DNA of 64,000 bases from Adiantum capillus-veneris. Lineage: Eukaryota; Streptophyta; Polypodiopsida; Polypodiales; Pteridaceae. Below, in pieces: positions 11,240 to 21,852 of this stretch; position 1 is the first letter of the stretch, and each line of letters starts with the position of its first letter. Where the stretch lies: the NCBI GenBank assembly GCA_014529385.2, contig CM043952.1:67223870-67287869 (forward strand), written 5' to 3'. The translations under genes were made by a program, and so were the position numbers. Below the pieces are notes generated by a model. The model saw only the letters and a list, made by a program, of their open reading frames with translations. It ran no database searches and had not been told where the DNA came from.

Positions 11240-11648
11240 TCTACTCTCTTTATTGTTGTCAGAGCCATGCTAACTAAATTTATATCTATGCTACTTTGTG
11301 CTTTGGCAACTCAAAACTCTAGTTTCTACTCTTCTTTATTTTTAAAAATTAGCTCCAATCAACCACACCCATGGCTTAGAGACTATTGATTGCAAAGAGT
11401 AGTGGAGAGGGTCTAACATTGATCGGTTGATTATTGAGCTTGCTAGTAGCTCAATAATGGTTAAGCCAAAGGCAAGCCCCGAAAGATTACATTATTAAAT
11501 CCTTAGTTCCCAATGGTGCAACTCAACCTAAGTTCTTTTCAACCGGGATAATAAATCCCTGTCCCACTTACCCTCTTGCAATGAACAGGTCCAACCTTAG
11601 GAAAAACTTAAGGGCCTCTCTTCTTAAGCAAGAAAAGAGAAACCAAAT

Positions 11649-11660
11649 GTTATGATACCA
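11649..11660 (-). promoter_or_regulatory. Primer-binding-site-like sequence of element D
   Basis: Reverse strand TGGTATCATAAC, differing at two or three bases from the standard initiator-Met site, one base inside a CA end (11662-11663 on the forward strand). Confidence 0.55.
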
Positions 11661-11661
11661 A

Positions 11662-12600
11662 TGTAATGGAATATGGCTATAACATTGATTGTAGCAGAAT
11701 TAAAGTAACAATAGTGAGCATTTCCTTAAGAGAATTCTTAAAGAGCATAAGGAGAGTACTTGATTAAAGGTAGAAAAATTTAAATTGTACCTAGTTAGCT
11801 TGGCATGAAAAATACTTGTAAAAGAGAGAGAGAATTAGAGAAATTGAAAACAATTGAGGACCGGATTTACTTGGAGCCGATCCCCCCTCCAAAAGGCTTT
11901 TGTATTATAGATTCTCCCATGAAGAGAGACTTGGTACAATACATGCTTTGTGTTCCTTGAGACCTTGTTGATGCAATGAAGGTGGTAATCTTCATGCACC
12001 AAAGTTATGCCCGTAACTACCTTGCAAAAAAATTAACTTGTCCCTGGCCTCAATCCCAAGACCTTGTTGATGCAATGAAGGTGGTAATCTTCATGCACCA
12101 AAGTTATGCCCGTAACTACCTTGCAAAAACATTAACTTGTCCCTGGCCTCAATCCCAAGACCTCAAACACCTTCAAAGGTGGAGAGAGCTAGTAGGGAGT
12201 GAAGGAAGGGAAGAGGAAGAAGATATAGCCTATGAGAAAGAAGTAGTTCCTCTCGTATAATTACACATAGAGCATAGCATAACATAGTAATGAAGATAAA
12301 GAAGATGGTAAACATTGCTTTGAAGCATGATTCTTGGTTGGATTTGCATTCCATAGCCAAGAGGTGTTGTTGTAGGCTCTCTACTTCTCAATCTTGGAGA
12401 AGGAGATGGAGTTCTTGCTCAACACAATGAGAGAGTGTGTGAGTGTGGTAGAATGAGCTAAAATGAGATCCCTAGCCTTGCCTTGGTCGACCCCTCTCTC
12501 TCTTGACTCTAGCTTGATCCCTATTGGCCCTTGCCAGGCTTGGCCAATCATAGGCTATGGTCATTTAAAGCAATAGGGGTAGCATTTGGAAAAGTGTCCT
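11662..12600 (-). repeat. 5' LTR region of element D, right end unresolved
   Basis: Inferred LTR beginning at the CA next to the primer site. A reverse-strand TATA-like CTATAATACA lies at about 11901-11910. It contains a 99-bp tandem duplication. No second copy is in the window, so the outer end is a guess. Confidence 0.4.
11961..12158. repeat. 99-bp tandem duplication
   Basis: Two adjacent copies of a 99-bp unit starting GACCTTGTTGATGC, almost identical; a third copy is begun and abandoned at 12159. Because 99 is divisible by three, it creates an open frame of 33-residue repeats on the forward strand, probably meaningless in an LTR. Confidence 0.95.
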
Positions 12601-12612
12601 TGTTTTCTCCTT

Positions 12613-12650
12613 TGAGAGAGAGAGAGAGAGTGAGAGAGAGAGAGAGAGAG
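12613..12650. repeat. (GA)n microsatellite
   Basis: Short GA array with one interruption, followed by TTAA repeats. Confidence 0.97.
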
Positions 12651-12790
12651 ATTAATTAATTAATTACATGCATCTAAATTCTCATGGGATCTCCCTAAAG
12701 GCCATCCAATAGGATTCAGGCACACCATGAGGGCAACATGTGTAGGTGCTTGACATGTGTCCTTATTGCCTCTTGAGTCTTGGTCTTTCC

Positions 12791-12891
<101 letters not shown>

Positions 12892-12950
12892 TCTCTTATG
12901 CTCCTAGCTTTATGGCTCGCCCCCTCCTTTGTAGGACACAACTTTGACTT

Positions 12951-13480
12951 GAACACCTCAAGCACCTTGGGCATCAAGCATGACAAGCACCTCAAGCACC
13001 TTGGTCATCAATCATGACAAGCACCTCAAGAATCAAGCACGAAAAGCACGACAAGTACCTTACAGCCGGGTCGCACCCAAGGAGAGTGGGAGGAGAGGGG
13101 GAGAATTCTTACCATTTTCAAAAATTCTGAAAAGTTTTGTAGGAAATTCGAACGCTGCCAGTAATCCTACTATTACTTTGAAAAAGGGGGGGCTTAAGAG
13201 AGGGTTACGGGAGAGTTGCTTTCTCCTTCAATGTAGGGTTAGGGGAGCCAATGAAAGAAAAGCATGTCTATTGGTCTTTGGTGTGTTGGTCTTTTCTGTG
13301 CTGCTGAAAGAACGGTGAAACTGTGCATCCCACTCCCCCCACTCCTCCCATTGACACGGGCGCGACCCGGCTCTTAGTCATTTCAAGCATGACAAGCACC
13401 TCAAGCACCTTAGTCAACTCAAGCACGAAAAGCATCTTAGTCAACTCAAGCACGACAAGCACCTTAAGCACATGCCTAGC
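12951..13480. repeat. AAGCACCTC minisatellite array split by a MITE
   Basis: Imperfect short units (AAGCACCTC, AAGCATGAC, AAGCACCTTGG and variants) at about 12951-13059 and again at 13380-13480. The two parts read as one array interrupted by the element at 13063-13373. Spacing is too short and irregular for a CRISPR array. Confidence 0.85.
13063..13373. mobile_element. Tourist/PIF-Harbinger-like MITE, 311 bp
   Basis: Ends are inverted repeats: AGCCGGGTCGCACCC on the left and GGGCGCGACCCGGCT on the right, with weaker inverted similarity continuing about 25 bp further in (GGGAGGAG and G-rich against C-rich). It is flanked by TTA on both sides (13060-13062 and 13374-13376). The right flank CTTAG fits the known preference of PIF-type transposases. 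No coding capacity. Confidence 0.7.
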
Positions 13481-13783
13481 TTGCCTAAGGTCTAAAGTAC
13501 CTAAAGGTCCTAGGTCTAAGTACTACTAACACTAACCTTTGGAGATCTTTAATGAAGCTAACCCTAAGGTCTTTTAAGCTCCATTACCTGTTCATTGCTC
13601 TTTGGTAGACCATCTCCCTTTTGGACCCTTCATGAGATATAGCCTTCTCTCCCTTTGGTCCCGTGCTGAGATAGGTCTAAAAGCACATATGTATATTTTA
13701 ACTCTTATTCCCATTTATTTTTCCACAATAAATGATCAGTTCAATATGAGAAAATTATTTGGAATAGTTATATATTAGTTTTT

Positions 13784-13961
13784 ATGACAAGATCAAAATC
13801 CCAAAGGATTCTCCATGCTGTAGCTGCTTTCGCTTGTGAGAGAGGTGGTACCTCTTGTCATAATAGTTAGATATTAGATTTTATGACAAGATCAAAATCC
13901 CAAAGGATTCTCTATGTTTTAGCTGCATTCTCTTGTGAAAGAGGTGGTACCTCTTGTCATA
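13784..13961. repeat. Two tandem 80-bp units with 10-bp terminal inverted repeats
   Basis: Units at 13784-13862 and 13882-13961 are about 90% alike. Each begins TATGACAAGA and ends TCTTGTCATA, exact inverted repeats, and has GGTGGTACC just inside the right end. The two are separated by about 20 bp. Confidence 0.88.
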
Positions 13962-14020
13962 CTTGTGTCACCCATTACTGTGAGGTCTTAGCCACTTGAT
14001 CTTTTTTAAGATGATCTTCT

Positions 14021-15640
14021 TTACCTTGCTCTATAGGTTTTCTTTTGTTCAAATTCAATGTGATTTTGACCTTTCTTTTCCGCATTAGACTCTTTATTTT
14101 TGGCTCGATCGTTAGTTTTTTCTTGATTTTGATCCATAGGAGGATAGGATAGTGGTTTTGGAAATACATGTTGCTCCATCTCTTTCTCCTTCTCCTCATC
14201 CTTTGTTGTTGTAGCCATATCCTTTTCAGTCTCTTCATGGATAGACCGTTGGCTTCTTGGAGAGTCCTTGAGAGAATCTAGGTCCATCTTCTATCGCTTT
14301 GACTCCTCTCCAGGCCTTTCTTTTGCTTTCATTTTTAGAACATCATAGATCCTTTGATGGGACTATCGGGCTAGCTTTACATCCATCTAGGCATTTTGGA
14401 ATCTTTCTTGTTTAATCTTTTTGAATTTCTTATCAAGCTCATCATCATCTTCATCATCATCAGAGGGGGGAGGGTTTTGTTCAGCTTCCTCCATCTTCTT
14501 CTTTTCTTCTGCTATCTTGGCTGGTCTCTCCGCTCGGAGCCTTTATGCTTCCTCCATAGACTGCTATGCTTGGTGATTTTGGGATTTGATCAGCTGGTTG
14601 TGCTATTTTCCAAATTAGTAGTACTTCTATCTCTTTTACTTCTTCAAAGGATTGGTACTCCAACGGGACGTCTTCCTGTTTCTTGATCTCCCCACCTAGG
14701 TCAAAGTTTGACTTTGTGGCCTCACTATTTGTTGATGTGTGTGGTCTTGAGCTCTAGCCCCTCGTTCTTCTTTTTGTAGGAGTGCTAGATGAACTTCCCA
14801 CCATCCTCACTACATGCTTTACCTTGTGTAGCAAGTTCAGTTGAGCGTCCGCTTCAAGCAAATCTTCAATCATCCCAAATGCTTGGTATGCTATCCAAGT
14901 TAGCATTGTCCCTGTATTCATGTACATCTTATTGCGGTTTCCACCTTTCAAATTAGCTTCCTAGGATGTAACTTCCCAAATCACACTTTAAAACTCTCCT
15001 CTCTACCAAGCCAATGGCCATCACTATGACCACATGGAGAATGGACTTTATGTATCGCGGTGGCTTCTGAACCTTTAGGTGCTCGGAGATTAAACTGAGG
15101 GGAAATTTTGATAAGGTCTTGTAAGTGAGTTTATGCCATTGCTGTTTGATAATGCCTTATCATTGTTGATAGCCTTTGTTTTGTGGAGAAGATTGTAGCT
15201 TCCTACAAGAGCTTGGTTTATGAGCTCACTGATGATATTCACTCTAACTGTATCCCCCTCTTTGTTGGTAAGGGTAGCTTTGCATTGCACTTCATTGAAC
15301 TCATGAGCTCATGGGCTCTTTGGAAATTTGTTCCCCATGGAGGCAGTCTCAAGAAACTGTCTGGCTAGAGGCATCTTGCACTATCCAAGGCTTTTGGCTT
15401 CTGCTGCAATGTCCAAAGCTCTTTAGGGAAAATGGTTTCTTTGACCTTGGTGCCATCTGTAGCTTGAAAATTGACAATAAAGATATTGGTAGGTATTTAA
15501 GGAAGCTCCTCATCTATCACGTAAGCTTTTTTGTTGGAGGAAATGTCAATGATTCTGTATGTTACGACCTTCCACTCCTTTTGAGATTTTTAGCATGGCA
15601 TCCTACTACCAAAAATTTCACATGTTTAGGCCCAAAAAAT
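14021..15640 (-). pseudogene. Decayed reverse-strand coding remnant, unidentified
   Basis: Reading leftward from 15640, protein-like fragments appear in shifting frames: LWTLQQKPKALDSARCL, then SFLRLPPWGTNFQRAHELM, a segment ending VRVNIISELINQALVGSY, a stretch with MLTWIAYQAFGMIEDLLEA, and at the end a highly charged tail (SDDDEDDDELDKKF; KDEEKEKEMEQ; ERPGEESKR). The order suggests one long protein with an ordered N-terminal domain and an acidic/lysine-rich C-terminus, broken by several stops and frameshifts. It may be an extra ORF of a plant gypsy element. I do not recognise the family. Confidence 0.4.
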
Positions 15641-15779
15641 TGATTCAGAAAGTCAAAATAATGCAAACTTGACCTTAAAATGAAAAAAAAAAAAAAGCAG
15701 AAGTTGAGCAAAACAATTTTAAATTTTACCAAACTTCACCACTAGGTCAAATTGATCGTGTCAATTCTAGGTAAGAGGT

Positions 15780-15798
15780 ACATGGATCGTGATCCATA
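15780..15798. repeat. Palindrome ACATGGATCGTGATCCAT (site 1)
   Basis: First of five related palindromic sites in the window; here the last bases of the right arm are changed. Confidence 0.8.
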
Positions 15799-16058
15799 TT
15801 GGAACACATTTTGAGGATGTCTCTTCACCATTTAATTTAGCATATTATAGAGATGTTATGGGTGGAAAATTTTGAGATTTGGATCACTGGTTTGTAAATT
15901 TGGATCGAAGCCAAAATTTGTAAATTTTCTGTAGACTTAGGGAATTCTAGCACTTCTAGGAGGATTTTGATGTCCAAATGACTTGAAAGTTTAGGTTATG
16001 ATATATTTGGCATATGGGACTTGATGACTAGGTTCTAGTCGTGAGATGTGAAAAAGGT

Positions 16059-16078
16059 ACATGGATTATGATCCATGT
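16059..16078. repeat. Palindrome, site 2
   Basis: ACATGGATTATGATCCATGT, preceded by GGT and followed by TTGG, as at site 35966. Confidence 0.85.
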
Positions 16079-16094
16079 TTGGTCACCAAGTATT

Positions 16095-16246
16095 TAATAT
16101 TTACATAATTACCTAAATTTTTGTGTGATCACAAGATCTTATTAACATATTTACATAATCACACTCAACATAATATTTACGTAATTACCTAAATTTTTGT
16201 GTGATCACAAGGTCTTATTAACATATTTACATAATCACACTCAACA
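16095..16246. repeat. 76-bp tandem duplication
   Basis: Two adjacent 76-bp AT-rich units (16095-16170 and 16171-16246), starting TAATATTTAC and ending ACACTCAACA, differing at only a couple of positions. Confidence 0.95.
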
Positions 16247-16411
16247 TGATCACAAGCAAGCCGGTTGAGAGCAACCTAGAAACCCACAAAAAGCCCGTTG
16301 AGCAAAACAATTTTCCCTGCGGACCCGTCAAGAAACCCTATTGCCCGATGGGCCCGCAACTAAAAATATATTGGGCCTCGATCGTGCCCGCTGGGTGTTA
16401 TTTTTTGAGCC

Positions 16412-16415
<4 letters not shown>

Positions 16416-16484
<69 letters not shown>
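16416..16484. repeat. (GA)n microsatellite
   Basis: About 69 bp of uninterrupted GA. Confidence 0.98.
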
Positions 16485-16486
<2 letters not shown>

Positions 16487-17377
16487 CGCCTTCACAAGTA
16501 TGTTGAGAGGAGAGAGGGGGTCGTCTGAGAGCGGTGCTCTGTATCATAGTGCACGACAACAACAGAGTACCTGACCACAGGACCTGGGTGTGTGTTGTGT
16601 GGTAGCGTGTCTGTTGTTGTATTGCACGACAGTCATAAGGTACCTTACCACACAATGTGAGTGTGTGCATAAGCTGTCCTATGGAACAATGATTACCACA
16701 GGGGCATCACCACGGTGACGCGGGGAATATGGTGTCCTTGTGGGAAGTATTGGCTCACTGTTTGGGTACTATGTCGGTAACGCGGTGATTCTAGTATCCT
16801 TATGTGAGTCAACTTCCCTATCCCTTTCCAAAAAAACATATGGGAATCAGTTGATAATACGGCTATATGATGCTAGTATGCAATCCATTATTGCTCTTTA
16901 GATTTGGCGGCACTTCATCAGTAATGCAGCTAATTGAATGTCGTTTGTTAAAGCTTCTTTTTTGCATAAATGTGGCGGTCAAGTCATTAACCTGGCCGTA
17001 CGAACACCATATAATTTGTATGTGCACGTGTAATTGAATTTTTTTAATTTTAAGTATATGAAAGTCAATAACGCGTCTGTGAATAGTATATCATATACAA
17101 ATGTTTCAATTGTCCGAAATTGTTGTTTTTAAGTGTTTTTGTGAAAATATATACTATCTAATCATATTCAAAAGAATGTTTTATTCATCAATCATCGTTG
17201 CTATTTTAAATGCTACATTTACATAAATAATATTCACACTATGCTTTTTTTTTGTGTCTACAAATAGCTAATATGCTTTCAATTTAAAAAAATATATGCA
17301 TACATTTTGCATGTAAGACATTCATTTTAATCTTTTCAAAGAGCAAGACGTTCTTTGCAATTTACAAGTGGTTTGTA
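16485..17377. other. Non-coding stretch left of the LINE
   Basis: AT-rich, with no gene, repeat pair or motif I can support. Its right end carries the LINE target-site duplicate. Confidence 0.6.
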
Positions 17378-17392
17378 TACTACCAATGTTTT
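17378..17392. repeat. LINE target-site duplication, left copy
   Basis: TACTACCAATGTTTT, identical to 24210-24224. It merges into the poly(T) that is the LINE poly(A) tail on the reverse strand. Confidence 0.9.
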
Positions 17393-17585
17393 TTTTTCCG
17401 AGAAAAAGATCCTTCTATTAGTTAATGAAAACTGCCCATAGGGCTACATCCACCTCTGCAAGAGAGGGCTACAACAAGCATGATGGGGAGACTCTCCCAA
17501 TGAAAATATATACAATGAGGCTAAATCAAGAGATGGGAGGAGGGAAGAGCCACACAGGTGGACAGTAGTGCCATCTGAGCACCCC

Positions 17586-20500
17586 CTAGACTATGGTGTA
17601 GAAAGGCCCAGGGCGCCAGAGTCGAAGGAAAGCCTCGCGGCGCTCCCGCATGCGGTCGGAGCTACCCTGTAGTCCCTCAAGCTGTCCTCTGAGAGTATGG
17701 ATCAGCTCTAGCCAAAAGTCACACACGGTCTCTGCAGGTGGCACAGGGCGAGCCTCAAAGATGCGAAAACCACGGGCCCGCCAGATGAACCAAAGTGTCA
17801 GGCCACTGATGAGCTCCCAACACTCCTCTCTCTCATTGCACCACTCCTGTGGAGTAAGCTCTGTAGCAGGCTGCAGTGTAGGTCTCCCCCCCTGCATCAC
17901 CATCATCCTGCTGGTGGAAGATAGCTCAAACTCAAGTGTCGGGCCCGTGAGGGTGGACCAAGCCGCTGCCCCCCAAGTGTACTGTCGAGCCGTGGAGAGG
18001 GCAGGCATCAGCCGAAGAACTCGTAGCCACACCTGCTAGGCCAAGGGACAGTCCCAAAGACAATGACACTGACTCTCCACCAACTGGTCACAGGCTACAC
18101 ATGCGGCCGAGAGACCACTATGCACAAGCCAGCTCCCTACTGTTGTGGCTCTGTGTGCAACCAGCCACTGAAACAAAGTGACGCGCCTTGGCTGTCTGGA
18201 GTCCCACAGCCTCTGCCAAAAGGCTTCCAAGAACTCGACTGTGAGGCCCTCCTCCTGCCAATGAAGTGCTGTAGCGGGGCGGGCCTCTCTCTGTGCTGCA
18301 AGTATATGACGTCCAAGCCGAACAGTGTACTGAAACAAGGGGACTCTTGGGCGGTCTGCAGAAGAGAAGGGGTCCCTCCATAGCCACTCACCAGGATCCC
18401 ACTGTACTCATGCCAGTGGACAACACTCCCAAGCCCATAGCCTCCAGTGTCCTGTCTCAAGAGCTGTTGGGTCAGGATCTATGACGCAAGTCCTCCCACA
18501 GATGCCCACAACTCAGATCCTCTGGAAACAGCACTCTGCTACCTGCAGGGCCTCTACTGCAACTCGCTGTAATCATCCCCCACCCTGAAGCTCGAAGAAC
18601 AGGGCTGGGACAGTCTCTGAGCAGGCCCTGACTGAAATGAGAACCTCCAGTCGTGTGAAGGCTCCCATCCACTGGAGTGCTACTGGATCGAGAGGCGTGA
18701 GCCACTCAGCTGGAACTGACTCTAAGATGTCCTGACACATGCTCTGCACCCCTCTCATGCCCTGTAGCTGGAAACCCTGCACCTCCTCTGACAAACCTGT
18801 GAACTCTAGCCAGTCACCTAGAGAGCGCGCTGGACCTTCTGCCATGGGACCCCAAGAAACATGAGCCCGACTCCCAACCAAGTGGCCTCTCTGAGTGCCC
18901 AGGCACTCCTCCATGCACGTCGGTTGTTTCTGCTCTAGGCCACGCCATAAGAGTTCCCAAGATCGAAGCAAACTCACAGCGAAGCAGTCCTCCACTCTCC
19001 TGCTCAAACCAACTCGGCGCAACTCTGTAAAGATCCATCTGGTCGAAGGTTTGCAAGGGCCTCCTGACTGAGGCATCCTGGCACAAAGCCTCTGGAGCAA
19101 GAACTCCTTCCAGGGCTCCTCGCCTGGAAGAAGTCCTCTGACGACGAACTTCCCAAGAAGGGCTCTGATCTGCTGTGCTGGATCAATGATCCCAAGCCCT
19201 CCCTGAGAACAAGGAAGTGTGATGACCGACCAAGCCACCTTGGCTCCGGCAATCTGAGTGTCATGACCTGACCAAAGGAAGTTCTTGATCAGCCTCTCTA
19301 CCTAGCTGATACAAGAACTCGAGAAGATCCAGCAAGAAGTGATGTACCACATAGTCGCCAACAACACCTGGTTGGTAACTACTACTCTACCAGCCAGTGA
19401 AAGTCGTGCTGAGCTCCAATGTAACAGCTTTCTCTTGATGGACAGCAGAAGAGGAGCAATCTGCTGCTCGGGGGACAAGTCCAAACCAACCTGACAACCC
19501 AAGTATCGAACTGTAGTCCCTGGGGGAATCCACCTGAAACCCTCCCCTGGCATCCAATCTAGCACAGGAGCACTGCCAACCGAGAAAGCCACTGTCTTTA
19601 TCTAGTTGATCAGTGCACCCGATGCAGAGAAGAAGGTCTCCAAAGCCTGCTCACAACTGTGTAGATTGGCCTCCTGGCCCTCTAAGTACAAGGCTGAGTC
19701 GTCGGCAAACTCAACGTCCAGAAGCTCATCTCCCCGTATAGGGAGTGCTAAGCCCCTCAGACCAACCTGCTGTGACACCAAAAATCTGCTCATCGCCTCC
19801 GCATAGAACAGAAAGAGAAAGGGGGCAAGAGGACAACCCTGTCTGACCGATCATGTGAGCATGAAGCACTCACCTCTACCTCCTGCCAAAAGCACCTGAC
19901 TGTGAGCCTGTCTGTACAAAGTTGACACCCCTCTGATCCAAGCATCTGAGAAGCCCATCCTGCGTAGAGTGCCCTCTAGAAAGTCCCAGTCAACTCTGTC
20001 GTATGCCTTCTCAAAATCGAGAACAAGAATCACAAGGTCCTCCCCACGGAGCCGTGCCAAGGTAGAAGCCTCCTAGAAAGTGAAGATGTTGTCAAGGATA
20101 CTGCGTTCCTTGAGAAAATCTGTCTGATTCCCATGTATAAGGCTCTCCAAAAGTGGATGAATCCTCAAACTCAGAGCCTTGGCAAGAATTTTGTAGGCTG
20201 AGTTGAGGATGGTGATGGGGCGCCACTGTCAAATCTCATCCAAGGAGCCACCCTCTTTTGGAATGAGGTAAATTAGGGCCTCACTCATGCTATCCGGCAT
20301 CACTCATGTGTGCAGAATGTACTGAAAGGCACTACAAAGATCTGGGCCAAGCAGGTCCCAGTACTCCAAGAAGAAGCTGGGAGTCAGCCCATCCTCACCT
20401 GGACAGCTACCACGAGGAAGGGCCCTAAGAGCCGTGTGCAGCTCCTCAAGCTGAAGAGGCATCTCTAGCCTCTGGCGCATTTCCTCAGTCACAAGACAAG

Positions 20501-21852
20501 GCATCTGTGCCCAAACCTGCTCCCTGCATGCATCTTGTTGCTCTGGCTCGAGCTCAGCCCTGACACTAACTCATGATAAAAGTCAGTAGCGACTGCACGC
20601 ATATCCTTAGGCTCACAAACAACTGACCCATCCGGTCTCCTCAACTGATTGACCTTGGCATGCGAGTGCCGAGGTCCCACTGTCTCAAAAAAAGCACCAG
20701 TCACTCTGTCACCCACCTGAGTCCACTGAGATGCCTGGCGGTGAAAGGCAAACTCATGATGCCTCTCCTCTGTGCAAGCAAGCTCCTGTCGAGCCTGCTG
20801 TAACTGCTCCTCCAACCATGGACTGTCTGGATGTTGCTCCTGCATCCTCTGTAGTGAAGCAATGCCTCGTATGAGACGCTGCTCGTCCTCTCTCGCTGCA
20901 GCCCGTCGAGCCAAAGACTCCTGGAGAAAAAAGTGGCTAAGCTGAGCTAGGCCTAAGGCCACTCTGTCTGCAGGTAGAGCCTGGCTGTCCATGCCCTCTG
21001 TCCAGAGAGCCTCTACCCTCTCTCTGAGTGCTGAGTCCAACAAGACCCACTCAGGGATGCAAAGCATCGTCCTCCCACTCCTCTGCCTGTCTGCCACTGT
21101 GAGGATCACTAGTGCATGGTCCGAGAAAGATGTCCCTGTCAGGATGCCCACTGATCCCCCCAAGTCACTGAAGTGGTCACTAGTGTAGAAGCGATCTATC
21201 CGCAATAGATTCACTCCTCCCACTCTGTGGTCCAATCTAGAGAAGGCAAGACTCTCTGGAGGCCTCACAAAGCCAGAGTGCTGCCATGTATCCGAGACCC
21301 TCAAAGTCATACACAACCTCTCCCAAGCTGCTAACTCGACTCCATGCACAGTAGCATGGCTGCCTCCAATGCTGTCAGAAGGGGGTCCTCCAACATGTTG
21401 AAGTCCCCTCCTACACACCAATGGTCAGCCTTTGGCAAAGACTCAACAATCTGTGACCAAAACTCTGCACGAGCACTCGCCACATTGGGCGCATAGATGT
21501 TCAGGAATCCCACAAGGCCACCTTGAACCTGCATAGTAATCCACTGAGCCCTTCCTGGCACAATAATCCATCTGCCCACAATGGTCTGTTGCAATGAGTC
21601 CACAATAGTCATACATACCCCACCCTGGATGCCTCCAGGTCCAAAAGCAGCTGACCAAAAGGTATCATATCGTCCAAGCAAAATCTGACCACATCGCCGA
21701 ATGCGGCTCTCAAACAGATGGTGCTCCTGAAGCATAAGGAGATCAATCTCTCCTCCCACAAGGAAACGCTGAAGCTCCTAACGGAATCGGCCCCGTTGTC
21801 GCTGAAACCGGGGCCCACCTAGTCCCTGCACATTCTGCGAGATGATCCTCAT
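17586..21852 (-). pseudogene. LINE ORF2: endonuclease, reverse transcriptase, C-terminal zinc region
   Basis: Starts MRIISQNVQGLGGP at 21852. The APE-type endonuclease follows: LLMLQEHHLF, then IYAPN and GGDFNMLEDP, and in the next frame DRFYTSDHF and SDHALVIL. Reverse transcriptase has QWRPITILNSAYKILAKALS, LDFEKAYDRVDW, RQGCPLAPFLF and the catalytic VEFADDSALY (FADD). These are followed by YLGCQVG and LSLAGRVVVTNQVLL, then SQGGLGI. The C-terminal part ends in a region with RVTLFQWLVAHRATT and CVACDQLVESQCHCLWDCP, the zinc-binding region of plant L1 elements. Frameshifts occur at about 21331-21421 and 20489-20504. Nonsense codons interrupt an otherwise single frame from 20504 to 17586. Confidence 0.92.

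Larger units (their letters stand above)
10340..12600 (-). mobile_element. Ty3/gypsy-type element D, 5' portion
   Basis: Reverse-strand LTR element whose gag was interrupted by element A at 10339/10340. Reading leftward: LTR-like DNA (right end unresolved, about 12.6 kb), a primer-site-like TGGTATCATAAC at 11660-11649, a leader of about 0.4 kb, then gag from about 11239 down to 10340. The remainder should lie left of A and copia-1, outside the window. Confidence 0.65.

Noticed and set aside
12951-13480. CRISPR-like array
   Set aside because: Units are short and irregular, with no constant repeat-spacer alternation, in a eukaryotic repeat context.
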